Shown: positions 1 to 8,682 of the stretch, in pieces
Layout of the letters: each line of letters begins with the position of its first letter
How positions within the stretch are numbered: the first letter of the stretch is position 1
Origin: Alphaproteobacteria bacterium
GTDB taxonomy: Bacteria > Pseudomonadota > Alphaproteobacteria > Rhizobiales > Rhizobiaceae
DNA: 64,000 nucleotides
Direction of reading: 5' to 3'
NCBI GenBank assembly: GCA_018823835.1
Contig: JAHJHT010000002.1
Location: 1,240,001-1,304,000, forward strand
Made by a program: the position numbers and the translations under genes
Notes under the pieces: model-generated
Database searches by the model: none
What the model was told of the DNA's origin: nothing
Seen by the model: the letters and a program-made list of their open reading frames with translations, nothing else

Positions 1-1150
1 GCAGCACCGCCTCAGCGTTGCTGGCAGCGCAATCGATCACAATGTCGGAATAGGCGCCGCCGCTCCATCTGTCGTCCGACCAGTCCCTGAGCGTTATGTC
101 CAGGGCATCCGCAGCCTGCGGCCCGAGGGCTGCCGAGAGCCTGGCAACGATCCTGGCCGCCGTTCCGGACTTGCCGCCGGCGGCCCATTCGCTCGCAATG
201 CGGCCACCGATGAAGACGACCAGTGCGGCATGCCCGTCATCGTGGCTGGCGTCGCAGGCGTAGAGCCCTGCAGGATCGAGAAAGAAGACCATGCCGCTGA
301 GACCTCGCTCGCGCCAGAAGGGTTCCTTGTAGCGGACGAAGGCCTTGATGACGCGACCGCTTCGCCATGCACCGAGCGCATCGGCAAGGCTCTTGGGGAG
401 CGGCGGATCGAAGGCGATCCTGCCCGCCATGACCGGCGGAACGGCGACGATCAGCTTTCGCGCACTGATCGTACCGCGCGGCGTCTTGACGGTGATGCCA
501 CTAGCGTCCTGCACAATGCGTTCGGCAGGCTCGGACAGCCGTACCGCATCGCCCAGCGGGCGTGCCAGATCGACGGCCAGGGAATGGATTGTTTCCTTCA
601 GGAGATACTGCAGTTCCGGCACTTCATTGGTGATGCGCCGGTCATTGCCGATCAGGTACCACAGCGGCACGTCGGCGGGTGGCTGGCACCAAAGGCCCTC
701 GATCATCGAGAGAAAGCCGGCTTTGGCATCCTTTTCGTCAGCTTGCGCAGCGGTCCATGCGGCGACACTCAGGCCAGCGATGGAGGGATCGTCCGGCTCT
801 ATCGCGTTCAGGCGGTCGCGCATTGCCGTGACCCGGCCATAGAGATCGTCGGCATTCTGTGGAATGGGCTGAACCAGACCGGCACCGACAGTATAGGCCC
901 GCACCAGGGTTTTCCCGTGTTGCCGGGCCAGCGCCATGATCTCGGGCATGTCGTCGCAAATGAACTGGCCGCCGAGATCGACTGTTTCACCGAGCCCGTT
1001 TGATCCGGCCTCGACACGTCCGCCTACGCGGTCACGCGCCTCAAGCACCAGGCAATCGACGCCTGCTGCCTTGATCTGGTTCGCCGCGGCGAGGCCGGCA
1101 AAGCCGGCCCCGACGACGACGACATCAATTAGAGCAGTCTGGCCGATCAA
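1..1150 (-). CDS. Flavin monoamine oxidase family protein (C-terminus cut by window edge)
   Basis: FAD-dependent amine oxidase of the MAO type, expected to oxidise a primary or secondary amine to an aldehyde with release of ammonia and peroxide. The N-terminus carries the dinucleotide-binding motif VVVGAGFAGLAAA, then LEARDRVGGRV, then the family signature DLGGQF. About 383 codons are visible and the frame stays open to base 1, so the C-terminal substrate domain is partly missing. I chose a TTG start because it overlaps the stop of the binding-protein gene upstream in a TTGA arrangement, which is typical of translational coupling; no ATG fits before the FAD motif. It is the last visible gene of a leftward operon (methyltransferase, BetI-like regulator, binding protein, oxidase). 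The substrate is unknown; the context suggests a polyamine or methylated amine. Confidence 0.85.
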   Translation of the reverse strand, partial: MIGQTALIDVVVVGAGFAGLAAANQIKAAGVDCLVLEARDRVGGRVEAGSNGLGETVDLGGQFICDDMPEIMALARQHGKTLVRAYTVGAGLVQPIPQNADDLYGRVTAMRDRLNAIEPDDPSIAGLSVAAWTAAQADEKDAKAGFLSMIEGLWCQPPADVPLWYLIGNDRRITNEVPELQYLLKETIHSLAVDLARPLGDAVRLSEPAERIVQDASGITVKTPRGTISARKLIVAVPPVMAGRIAFDPPLPKSLADALGAWRSGRVIKAFVRYKEPFWRERGLSGMVFFLDPAGLYACDASHDDGHAALVVFIGGRIASEWAAGGKSGTAARIVARLSAALGPQAADALDITLRDWSDDRWSGGAYSDIVIDCAASNAEAVL

Positions 1151-2229
1151 TAACCGGCCTTGATCTTCTCGAACTCGGCGATCATCTTCTGCTTCAGTTC
1201 GGCAGGCACCGGCGACTGGAACAGCGTCTTGTCGACGAACTTGTCGACATCGCCATAGCCTTGGGACTCAACGACGGCCTTGTCGACCGTGGCCATGCTC
1301 TTGGCGTTGGCGTGGCCGTAGCCCCAGTCCGACAGCAGGTAGCTGGCAACTTCCGGCGCGTTGATCGAGTTCAGGAAGTCGTAGGCCTTGTCTTCGCTGC
1401 CGGGGGCATCCTTGAGGCGAACATAGCCGCAGACCCAGGTGGAGAGACCTTCCTCGGTGTCGCGCTTGGCCTTGATCGGCGCGCCCGCCATGGCCGACTG
1501 AACTGCCGCGTCGTTCCATGCCCAGGCGAGATCGACCTCGCCGCCGCTCAGCGCCTGAACGATCTCGGTCGTGTCCGACCAGTAGAGCCGCACGTTCTTG
1601 TGAACCTCGCGCAGGAAGGCGGAAGCTTCCTCGAACTGCGCGTCGGTCATCGCCGACCAGTCGGTCAGGCCGATGGAGAGAGAGGCAAGCGCGTAGGCGT
1701 CATCGACATTGTCGCCGATCGAGACACGATCCTTGAACTTGGGATCGGCGAACGCCTTCAGCGACGCGATGTCCTTTTCGTCGATCTTCTCGGAATTGTA
1801 GGTGACGAGCGTGTTGCCCCAGTCCCACGGCAGGAACCATGCCGTGCCGTCGGCTGTCGTCGCCAGATCCTTCATCTTCATGATACCGGGATTGAGATCG
1901 TTCCATCCCTCGATCTTCGATGTGTCGAGGGGCTGCAGGAGTCCGGCTTCGCGCCACTTCACGACGCTCTGCGAGCAGGGATGCGCCAGGTCGGTCTTGA
2001 AGCCGGAGCGAATCTTCTGGAAGGCCTCGTCCTCGTCCCCGAAGAAGGTGAATGTCGGCGAGTCGCCGTCCTTGGCAATGTAGCCTGGATGGAAAGCCGG
2101 GTCTTCGTAGCCTGACCAGTCGAAGACGATCAGGTCCTTGTCTTCAGCCATCGCAATTGCGGAGGCCGAGGCCGACAGGGCGACGGCGAGGCCGACGGTT
2201 ACGCCGAGGCGTCGAGCAAGTGATGTCAT
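1147..2229 (-). CDS. ABC transporter substrate-binding protein, polyamine (PotD/PotF) type
   Basis: Periplasmic solute-binding protein of family 1, related to spermidine/putrescine-binding proteins. The chosen ATG gives 360 residues starting MTSLARRLGVTVGLAVALSA, a Sec signal peptide ending near AIAMA; GGGGAA lies just before the ATG. A longer frame upstream adds 36 residues with no signal character and is rejected. The mature protein begins with a DLIVFDWSGYEDPAFH segment typical of PotD-like proteins. No permease or ATPase sits next to it in the window, so its membrane partners are either beyond the left edge or elsewhere. It lies 28 bases after the BetI-like regulator and overlaps the amine oxidase gene, suggesting that the oxidase acts on the imported ligand. 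Confidence 0.85.
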   Translation of the reverse strand: MTSLARRLGVTVGLAVALSASASAIAMAEDKDLIVFDWSGYEDPAFHPGYIAKDGDSPTFTFFGDEDEAFQKIRSGFKTDLAHPCSQSVVKWREAGLLQPLDTSKIEGWNDLNPGIMKMKDLATTADGTAWFLPWDWGNTLVTYNSEKIDEKDIASLKAFADPKFKDRVSIGDNVDDAYALASLSIGLTDWSAMTDAQFEEASAFLREVHKNVRLYWSDTTEIVQALSGGEVDLAWAWNDAAVQSAMAGAPIKAKRDTEEGLSTWVCGYVRLKDAPGSEDKAYDFLNSINAPEVASYLLSDWGYGHANAKSMATVDKAVVESQGYGDVDKFVDKTLFQSPVPAELKQKMIAEFEKIKAGY

Positions 2230-2257
2230 GGTATTCCCCTTTTTCGTCATTGATCGG

Positions 2258-2974
2258 TTATGCGATCTTGTGGGCCTCCAGAGAGGCGCGGGTGAACTGC
2301 TTTGGAAAGACCGAAACAAGGTATTCGCAGGCTGCATGATGCGCGGATTCCCGGGTCATGCCCTCGGTACCCATCATCAGGCGCAGCCAGAGTCCTTCCA
2401 GCATGGCGCAGAGGCCGACAGCAGTGGCATAGGGCTCGAAGGCATAGCCGCTCTCGGCCTTCAGCCGGGCGCAGATCTCGACGAAGACGTTCTGGTAGGC
2501 CTCGTCGCGCGAGCCGCACAGCGCCTGGTAGGTGGGGCGCGACTTGGCCTCGCCCCAGAAGGCGCACCAGGCTGCGAGCTTCCGCCTGTTGCAGATCGAG
2601 CGGTCGAAGTCGGCGGCCACCAGAAGTTCGAGCTGGCGGGCCGGGTTGTCGCCGGCCTTCTGGTAGGCCGCGCGCCAATGCGCCGAATATTCGTCCGCCA
2701 TGTATTTCAACGTCGCGACGAGCAGCTTTTCCTTGCTCTCGAAGTGGAAGTTGACGATGCCACGCGACAGGCCGGCGCCGTCGGCGACGTCGGCCATGGT
2801 GGTCTCGGAATAGCCACGCTTGGCAAGAGAATCGATCGTGGCTTCGATCAGTTGCTGGCGCCGCACTTCCTTCGAGGCCTTGCGGCCGCGCTTCTCGCCT
2901 TCGCCGGACTTTTCCATCTCGGGTGCCAGTCTTCCAAGCGCTGCAGTCTTCATTGTCGCCGCCATGTCCCGCAT
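2258..2974 (-). CDS. TetR/AcrR family regulator, BetI-like
   Basis: One-component repressor of the TetR family. The N-terminal helix-turn-helix is clear (QLIEATIDSLAKRGYSETTM, then AGLSRGIVNFHFESKEKLL), and this together with the C-terminal half resembles BetI, the choline-responsive repressor of betaine synthesis. The selected ATG lies one base after the stop of the methyltransferase gene, giving 238 residues; in-frame ATGs at 2965 and 2953 are alternatives. It is the second gene of the leftward operon and is likely autoregulated with it. A BetI-like dyad lies in the divergent promoter upstream of the methyltransferase. The ligand is unknown; choline or a related quaternary amine is an inference from family resemblance. 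Confidence 0.85.
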   Translation of the reverse strand: MRDMAATMKTAALGRLAPEMEKSGEGEKRGRKASKEVRRQQLIEATIDSLAKRGYSETTMADVADGAGLSRGIVNFHFESKEKLLVATLKYMADEYSAHWRAAYQKAGDNPARQLELLVAADFDRSICNRRKLAAWCAFWGEAKSRPTYQALCGSRDEAYQNVFVEICARLKAESGYAFEPYATAVGLCAMLEGLWLRLMMGTEGMTRESAHHAACEYLVSVFPKQFTRASLEAHKIA

Positions 2975-2975
2975 C

Positions 2976-3776
2976 CTACCGGCCCTCGGCCGGCTTCCAT
3001 CCACGCAGATGGGTGGGACGGTGCTCGCCACTGTCAAGCACCTTCTGCATGGCCTCCCAGGTGTGGATGTTCTTGTCGACGTAGTCGCTGCCGACGGCGG
3101 CGGAAACCGGCTGGTAGAGCGGCCCCTTCAGCCTTTCGAGCTCTTCGCGCGCGACGTCGCGGTACCAGTGATTGCGGTCCGTCACGGTGATGTCCTGGAA
3201 CCCGGCGCGCTCCATCGCGAGGCGATAGCGTTGCGGCGAGGCCATGGAAAAGCTCAGTCCTTCAGCGGTGATATAGGCTTTCATGTCCGGCGACGGCTCG
3301 CCGTCATGCCCGATCATCCAGTTGCTGGCAGCAAATACCCCGCCGGGAGCCAGGATGCGAAAGATTTCGGCGAACAGGCTGTCCTTGTCCGGCACGTGCA
3401 GCAGCGCGTCCTTGGAGAAAACGACGTCGAAGGAAGCATCGGCAAAGGGCAAGGGGCCGGGTGGCGCCTGAACGAAAGTGGTGCGGTCTGCCAGACCGCG
3501 CTCCTCGGCACGGCGGCGGGCGGTCTCGATCACCGGCGCCTCGACGTCGTAGCCGGTTGCGTGGGTAGCGCCGTGCCTGTCGACGAGGTGCAAGGTGATG
3601 CCGCCGGCGCCGCAGCCGATGTCGAGAACGGTCTTGCCCTCGAGCGAGAGTCCCTCGACCACGCGATCGACTTCTTCGGGGCCGCCGGGTGACAGATAAC
3701 CTTCGCCCCAGAGCGCCTCAAGGAAGCGGATCGCCGTATCGTCATATTCAGGTTCGGCGTCAGCCGTTTCGATCAT
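2976..3776 (-). CDS. Class I SAM-dependent methyltransferase, PEAMT-like
   Basis: Rossmann-fold methyltransferase of 266 residues. Motif I ([10 protein letters not shown], about residues 50-59) binds S-adenosylmethionine, followed by the acidic GYDVEAP strand and the [16 protein letters not shown] post-II region. The N-terminal GEGYLSPGG segment recalls phosphoethanolamine N-methyltransferases, so an amine or phosphobase acceptor is plausible but not proved. An in-frame start 28 codons upstream would cover a TetR-type dyad, so I prefer the ATG at 3776, preceded by AGGAA. It is the first gene of the operon with the BetI-like regulator and faces the FAD oxidoreductase operon. A methyltransferase in a catabolic operon is odd: it may tag the substrate or transfer methyl groups released by the GcvT-like enzyme. 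Confidence 0.78.
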   Translation of the reverse strand: MIETADAEPEYDDTAIRFLEALWGEGYLSPGGPEEVDRVVEGLSLEGKTVLDIGCGAGGITLHLVDRHGATHATGYDVEAPVIETARRRAEERGLADRTTFVQAPPGPLPFADASFDVVFSKDALLHVPDKDSLFAEIFRILAPGGVFAASNWMIGHDGEPSPDMKAYITAEGLSFSMASPQRYRLAMERAGFQDITVTDRNHWYRDVAREELERLKGPLYQPVSAAVGSDYVDKNIHTWEAMQKVLDSGEHRPTHLRGWKPAEGR

Positions 3777-4011
3777 CGTGCAGCTGTTTCCTAATGTCGA
3801 AAGCGAGCCAAAGCCTAACGCTTCTTGAGAAAATTGCAACTTGGTTTGTTGAACATTCATTCAATACGGCTGGACACATGCGGTCCGTCCGTGTCAGATT
3901 TGCGGTCATTGCAGCGGCGTTGAAGGCTTCATTTGGAGTGTCGCCGGGCTGCAGCATGACCGGCGGCGAGATCGCGGCAGTCACGAAATTTGCGGGCGGG
4001 ATGGCAAATCG
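3777..4011. promoter_or_regulatory. Divergent promoter region with BetI-like dyad
   Basis: 235-base intergenic region between two divergent operons. At 3849-3864 lies TTGAA-CATTCA-TTCAA, a dyad with perfect 5-base arms resembling operators of BetI-type TetR repressors, whose cores read TTGAAC/GTTCAA. No clear sigma-70 promoter pair could be assigned. A single regulator bound here could control both operons. Confidence 0.5.
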
Positions 4012-5631
4012 ATGAAGAACTGGGACGCCATCATTATCGGCGGCGGGCATAACGGTCTGGTCAACGCCTGCTATCTGCAGCGGGCCGGGCTCGACGTGCT
4101 GGTGCTCGAGAAGAACGACTGGGTCGGCGGCGCCGCGGTCAGCCGGTCGCTGGCGCCGGGCTTTCTGTACTCCAATTGCTCCTATGTCTGCTCGCTGTTT
4201 CGTCCGGAAATCATGCGCGACCTCGAACTGCCGCGCTTCGGGCTGCAGGTCATCGCCTATGAGGGCGGCGCGGTGTTCACGCAGGATGGCGACTACCTCG
4301 CCAACTACCGCGACCACCACGCGCATCGGCGCGAATTCTCGCGCTTCTCGGCGCGCGACGCCGAGGCCTATGACCGCTATGCCCGCGACGTCACCAGGCA
4401 GTGCCGCTTCATCCAGCCGTTCCTGATGCGTACGGCACCCGACCCGACAAGCCTGAAGCCGCGTGACCTCGGCGAATTGCTCTATCTCGGCAAGAAATTC
4501 TCCGGCCTCGGTGCTGCCGAAATGGCGCAGACGCTGCGCTTTTGGACCATGTCGATCTCGGAGTTTCTCGACGAGTATTTCGAGACCGATGTCATCAAGG
4601 CGAATTTCTCGATCTCCGGCATCATCGGCACCGCGCTCGGGCCGATGTCGCCCGGAACCGCCTATGTTCTGCTGCATCACTACATGGGCGAGGTCGACGG
4701 TTCGGTCGGCGCCTGGGGTTATGCGCGCGGCGGCATGGGCGCCGTCACCAAGGCGCTCGCCGCCAGCTTCGAGGCATCCGGCGGCACGATCCGCACCGGT
4801 GCTGCCGTCGACCAGGTACTTGTCAGGAACGGCAAGGCGACGGGCGTCGTGCTCGAGGGCGGCGAGGAAGTGTCGGCCAAGCTGGTGGTCTCCAACGCCG
4901 ATGTGAAGCGGACATTCCTGAAGCTGGTCGAGGAAAAGGAACTGCCCGACACGTTCCTGCGCCGGGTGAAGAACTTCAAGATCCGTGGCTCATCCGGCAA
5001 GGTCAACATCGCGCTGGATTCGCTGCCCGAGTTTCCGGCCCTGCCAAAGGACGCGCCGTCGATCCGCGGCGATCTGCATTTCACCGATTCCGTCGAGCGC
5101 ATGGACCGCGCCTATGACGACTGGAAAGCCGGCAAATGGTCGGCCGATCCGTTCCTCGACATGATGATCCCGACGACGCTCGACCCGACCATGGCGCCGC
5201 CCGGCAAGCATTTCATGAGCTGCTTCGTGCAGTACTGCCCACCCAAGGTCGAGGGCCGCGACTGGACCGACGCCGACCGTGATGCCTTTGCCGAAACGGT
5301 CGTCTCGCAGATCGCCGACTATTCGCCGGGCTTCCGCGACCGCATCGTCCACATGGAAGTGCGCACGCCGCGCGAACTCGAGGCCGAGGTCGGCCTCACC
5401 GAGGGCAACATCTTCCAGGGCGAGCTTACCTTCGACCAGCTTCTCTTCAACCGTCCGGTGCCCGGCTACGCGCAATACCGCTCGCCGGTCGACGGGCTCT
5501 ACATCTGCGGCTCGTCGACCCATCCGGGCGGCGGCGTCATGGGGGCGCCCGGCCGCAACGCCGCCGTCGAGATTCTGCGCGACCTGAAGCATTCATCCAA
5601 GCACATGAGCCCAGCCCATGACGTCATCTGA
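4012..5631 (+). CDS. FAD-dependent oxidoreductase, phytoene-desaturase (CrtI)-like, first copy
   Basis: 539-residue flavoprotein of the CrtI/FAD-dependent amine oxidase superfamily. The N-terminal FAD motif is IIIGGGHNGLVNA, followed by LEKNDWVGGAAVS. The C-terminal FAD-contact segment contains HPGGGVMGAPGRNAA. Carotenoid genes are absent, so carotenoid desaturation is unlikely; proteins of this shape in catabolic operons probably dehydrogenate a small amine or hydroxy compound. It opens a compact rightward operon and overlaps the next gene, a paralogue, by 14 bases. The two proteins keep the same N- and C-terminal FAD motifs and similar length, suggesting tandem duplication followed by division of labour or heterodimer formation. 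The substrate is not known. Confidence 0.85.
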   Translation: MKNWDAIIIGGGHNGLVNACYLQRAGLDVLVLEKNDWVGGAAVSRSLAPGFLYSNCSYVCSLFRPEIMRDLELPRFGLQVIAYEGGAVFTQDGDYLANYRDHHAHRREFSRFSARDAEAYDRYARDVTRQCRFIQPFLMRTAPDPTSLKPRDLGELLYLGKKFSGLGAAEMAQTLRFWTMSISEFLDEYFETDVIKANFSISGIIGTALGPMSPGTAYVLLHHYMGEVDGSVGAWGYARGGMGAVTKALAASFEASGGTIRTGAAVDQVLVRNGKATGVVLEGGEEVSAKLVVSNADVKRTFLKLVEEKELPDTFLRRVKNFKIRGSSGKVNIALDSLPEFPALPKDAPSIRGDLHFTDSVERMDRAYDDWKAGKWSADPFLDMMIPTTLDPTMAPPGKHFMSCFVQYCPPKVEGRDWTDADRDAFAETVVSQIADYSPGFRDRIVHMEVRTPRELEAEVGLTEGNIFQGELTFDQLLFNRPVPGYAQYRSPVDGLYICGSSTHPGGGVMGAPGRNAAVEILRDLKHSSKHMSPAHDVI

Positions 5632-7183
5632 TGCGATCGTCATCGGCGGCGGCCATAACGGCCTCGTCTGCGCCGCCTTACTTGCAAGGGCAGGGCGCAA
5701 GGTCACTGTCCTTGAAGCCGGCTCCGAAACCGGTGGCGCGGCGCGCAGCGAGGAATTTTCACCGGGTTTTCGCGTGTCGTCGATCGCCCATGTGCTGAAC
5801 CGGCTCCACCCGGATGTCGTGGCATCGCTCGATCTTGAAAAGCACGGGCTGCAGACGCTGGTCGGCGGTGGCATGCCGTCCGTCGCGCTGTCGGAGAAAG
5901 GCGAGCCGCTGACCCTGCGCGGCGCCTATGGCGAGGTTCTGGTCGGCGCATCGGCGAGCGAGCAGGCCGCCTGGCAGGAACTGCGCGCCCAGCTCTTCCG
6001 CTATGCCGGCATCCTGAAGCCGATGCTCTCCCGCCGGCCGCCCGACCTCAACGGCATGGCGCTCGGCGAGACGCTGGCGCTCGGCCAGGTGGCGCTGGCG
6101 CTGAAGCGGCTCGGCAAGGAAGACATGCGCGACTTCCTGCGCGTCATCCTGATGAATGTCGCCGACCTGCTCGACGAACAGCTCGAGGATGACCGGCTGA
6201 AGGGCCTGCTCGCCTTCGACGCGACGCTTGGCAGCCATCTCGGCCCGCGTTCGCCGACCTCGCTCCTCGGTCTCTACTACCGACTGGCCGGCGAGGCCGG
6301 CGGCCTTCCCGGTGCGCAGATGATGCCGAAGGGCGGCATGGGATCGGTGGTCGCGGCAATCGGCAGTGCCGCCGGCGCTGCCGGCGTGTCGATCCGCGCC
6401 GATACCGTCGTGGACAAAATTCTCGTCGAAAACGGCCGCGCCGTTGGTGTCGAGCTTGCCGGCGGCGAACAGCTGCGCGCGGCGACCATCGTTTCGGCGA
6501 TCAACCCCGCAACCACCTTCCTCGATCTTGTTGGCCCGCGCGAACTCGACACCGGCTTCGTCCGCAAGGTCAGCCACATCCGCATGAAGGGCGACGCCGC
6601 CAAGCTGCATCTGGCGCTCGACCGGCCGCCCGAGTTTCTCGGCGTCGACGCCGCCGGCCATCGCGGTCGCCTCGTCATCGCGCCATCGCCCAACCATGTC
6701 GAGCGCGCCTTCAACCCGTCCAAATATGGCGAGTTCTCGCCCGAGCCGGTGATGGAGATCACGCTGCCCAGCCTCGCCGACTCGTCGCTTGCGCCCGATG
6801 GCGCCTGCGTCCTGTCGGCTGTCGTGCAATATGCGCCCTATGCGCTGAGGGAAGGCTGGACCAAGGGCAAGCCGAAGTTCCAAAAGGCCATCCTGGCGCA
6901 GCTCGAAAAGTTCGCCCCCGGCATCGGCAAGACCATCCGCCACGCCGAACTGCTGACGCCCGCCGACATCGAGGCGCGCTACCGCATGCCGGGCGGCCAC
7001 TGGCATCATGGCGAGTTGCAGGCCGACCAGATGCTGATGTCGCGCCCGGTCTTCGGGGCGGATGGCTACGACACGCCGATCGCTGGGCTATATCTTTGCG
7101 GCGCCGGTTCGCATCCGGGCGGCGGCGTGTCCGGCGCTCCCGGACTGAACGCCGCGCGGCGCATCATCGCGATGAAGGGATAG
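5618..7183 (+). CDS. FAD-dependent oxidoreductase, phytoene-desaturase (CrtI)-like, second copy
   Basis: 521-residue paralogue of the preceding protein. It has the same FAD motif (IVIGGGHNGLVCA), then LEAGSETGGAARSEE, and the same C-terminal HPGGGVSGAPGLNAA segment. The start lies inside the end of the first copy and the stop is three bases before the GcvT-like gene, so the three are surely cotranscribed. The pairing with a folate-type methyl-group acceptor suggests that one or both flavoproteins oxidise an N-methyl or O-methyl group and hand the one-carbon unit to tetrahydrofolate, as sarcosine and dimethylglycine dehydrogenases do. That is inference; the fold differs from the dimethylglycine dehydrogenase family. 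Confidence 0.85.
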   Translation: MTSSDAIVIGGGHNGLVCAALLARAGRKVTVLEAGSETGGAARSEEFSPGFRVSSIAHVLNRLHPDVVASLDLEKHGLQTLVGGGMPSVALSEKGEPLTLRGAYGEVLVGASASEQAAWQELRAQLFRYAGILKPMLSRRPPDLNGMALGETLALGQVALALKRLGKEDMRDFLRVILMNVADLLDEQLEDDRLKGLLAFDATLGSHLGPRSPTSLLGLYYRLAGEAGGLPGAQMMPKGGMGSVVAAIGSAAGAAGVSIRADTVVDKILVENGRAVGVELAGGEQLRAATIVSAINPATTFLDLVGPRELDTGFVRKVSHIRMKGDAAKLHLALDRPPEFLGVDAAGHRGRLVIAPSPNHVERAFNPSKYGEFSPEPVMEITLPSLADSSLAPDGACVLSAVVQYAPYALREGWTKGKPKFQKAILAQLEKFAPGIGKTIRHAELLTPADIEARYRMPGGHWHHGELQADQMLMSRPVFGADGYDTPIAGLYLCGAGSHPGGGVSGAPGLNAARRIIAMKG

Positions 7184-7186
7184 GCC

Positions 7187-8428
7187 ATGGCCAAGGCCGC
7201 GAAAAAGACCGACACGGCGCTGGCTGCCCGTCTGGCACGCCAGGACCATTTCCGCATGCTGCGCCTCGGTACGCCCTTTCAGCCACGCATCGACGCTCTG
7301 ATGCAGACCAGCGACTGGTACGACTGGGCCGGCTACCGGGCACCGCATTCGGTATTCGACGAGGAGCTCGAATATTTCGCCATCCGCAGCCAGGCCGCGC
7401 TTTTCGACATTTCGCCAATGGTCAAATACCGTATCGAGGGCAAGGACGCAGAGGCCTTCCTCAACCGCGTCACCCTGCGCGACGTGCGCAAGCTGAATAC
7501 CGGACGCGTGCATTACACGGCCTGGTGCGACGACGAGGGCCATGTGCTCGACGATGGCACGCTGTTTCGCCTCGCCGCGCAGACCTTCCGGCTGTGCAGC
7601 CAGGAGCGGCACCTGCCTTGGCTGCTCGACAGCGCCATCGGCTACGACGTGAAGATTGCAGAAGAGACCGAGGAAATCGCAGGCCTGGCGCTGCAGGGGC
7701 CGACCTCCTTCGCCGTGCTGCACGAGGCGGGCTTCGCCGGCGTCGAGAAGCTGAAGGTCTTCGACCTCGCCGAGTTCGCGCATGACGGAGGCAAGGTCAC
7801 CATCTCGCGCACCGGTTTCACCGGCGATCTCGGCTACGAACTGTTTGCGCCGGCGAAGCTCGCTTTGTCGCTGTGGGACCGGCTCTGGAAGGCCGGAGAG
7901 TTGCGCGGCATCCGCGCCATCGGCTACGCGGCGCTCAACCGGGCGCGGCTGGAGGCCGGGCTGATCGTCGCCAATGCCGATTTCACCACCGCCGACAATG
8001 CGCTGCGCGCCGACCGCGTGCGCATGCCCGACGAGATCGGGCTGGGCTTCATGATCGATCTGGAAAAGGGCCATTTCAACGGCCGCAACGCCATTATCAA
8101 GGCCCGCGCCAGCGGCTCCATGCAGCATGTGCTGGTTGGGCTGGAAGTCGAGGACAACATCCCTGCCGAACACGCCATCGTCTATCATCGCAAGACGAAG
8201 GAGGTCGGACTGGTCAGCGCCGCGATCTGGTCGCCGACCGCCAAGCGCAACATCGCCCTGGCCAGCCTGTCGCGGCCCTATGGCGACGAGGTCACCGACA
8301 ATTTATGGGTCGAGATTTATGCGATGCGCGAACTGAAATACGAGCGCATGATGAAGCGCGCGAAAATCGTGCCGCGCCCTTTCGTCAAGTTGGCGCGCCG
8401 CACCGCCAACCCGCCGGGAGATTTCTGA
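7187..8428 (+). CDS. Aminomethyltransferase family protein (GcvT/DmdA-like)
   Basis: 413-residue protein of the glycine-cleavage T family. In this family a one-carbon unit is moved from an amine or sulfur donor to tetrahydrofolate. The folate-site strand GHVLDDGTLF (about residues 118-127) keeps the acidic pair that carries the essential aspartate of T-protein. The later signature reads LNRARLEAG, where classical T-protein has RDTLRLEAG, so it is a divergent member. It is much closer in length to GcvT and DmdA (about 365-370) than to the fused sarcosine-oxidase type. No GcvH or GcvP is nearby, so it is not part of the glycine cleavage system; it likely serves a demethylation pathway with the two flavoproteins in front of it. 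Confidence 0.83.
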   Translation: MAKAAKKTDTALAARLARQDHFRMLRLGTPFQPRIDALMQTSDWYDWAGYRAPHSVFDEELEYFAIRSQAALFDISPMVKYRIEGKDAEAFLNRVTLRDVRKLNTGRVHYTAWCDDEGHVLDDGTLFRLAAQTFRLCSQERHLPWLLDSAIGYDVKIAEETEEIAGLALQGPTSFAVLHEAGFAGVEKLKVFDLAEFAHDGGKVTISRTGFTGDLGYELFAPAKLALSLWDRLWKAGELRGIRAIGYAALNRARLEAGLIVANADFTTADNALRADRVRMPDEIGLGFMIDLEKGHFNGRNAIIKARASGSMQHVLVGLEVEDNIPAEHAIVYHRKTKEVGLVSAAIWSPTAKRNIALASLSRPYGDEVTDNLWVEIYAMRELKYERMMKRAKIVPRPFVKLARRTANPPGDF

Positions 8429-8430
8429 GC

Positions 8431-8673
8431 ATGGCCGAGCCTGATCCGGAAGCCGCCGAGCAATGGGCGCTGGTCAATACGCCGCTCGGCGAAGCCTGGT
8501 CGGGCCGTACACGCTATGCGGCGGCGATGTACTTCTACAAGCGCGGCGAGATGTCGGCGGAGACGCTGGAGGTCTATCGCCTCTGCTCACGCCTCGACAG
8601 CGAGGATCCGCTGTCGATCATCCGCGACCGTGGCGTCGGCAAGGACTGGCTGGCACGGATTGCCGCCGGCTGA
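8431..8673 (+). CDS. Small conserved-looking protein of unknown function (80 residues)
   Basis: I do not recognise this protein. It begins two bases after the GcvT-like stop, at ATG in GAGCATGGCC, and encodes 80 residues rich in Glu, Arg and Ala, with no signal peptide or membrane segment. The central stretch (RYAAAMYFYKRGEMSAETLEVY) looks like two amphipathic helices, and the end (IIRDRGVGKDWLARIAAG) is another likely helix. Only ten bases separate it from the convergent Gfo/Idh gene. Position at the end of a compact operon suggests a dedicated accessory subunit or assembly factor for the flavoproteins or the aminomethyltransferase. Confidence 0.7.
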   Translation: MAEPDPEAAEQWALVNTPLGEAWSGRTRYAAAMYFYKRGEMSAETLEVYRLCSRLDSEDPLSIIRDRGVGKDWLARIAAG

Positions 8674-8682
8674 GTCGTTTCC

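Noticed and set aside
230..1003. 257-codon plus-strand frame near the left edge
   Set aside because: The minus strand here translates into a continuous flavin amine oxidase with FAD motifs.
2138..3190. 350-codon plus-strand frame over the BetI-like regulator
   Set aside because: The opposite strand encodes a clear TetR protein; the plus-strand frame lacks a domain and a ribosome-binding site.
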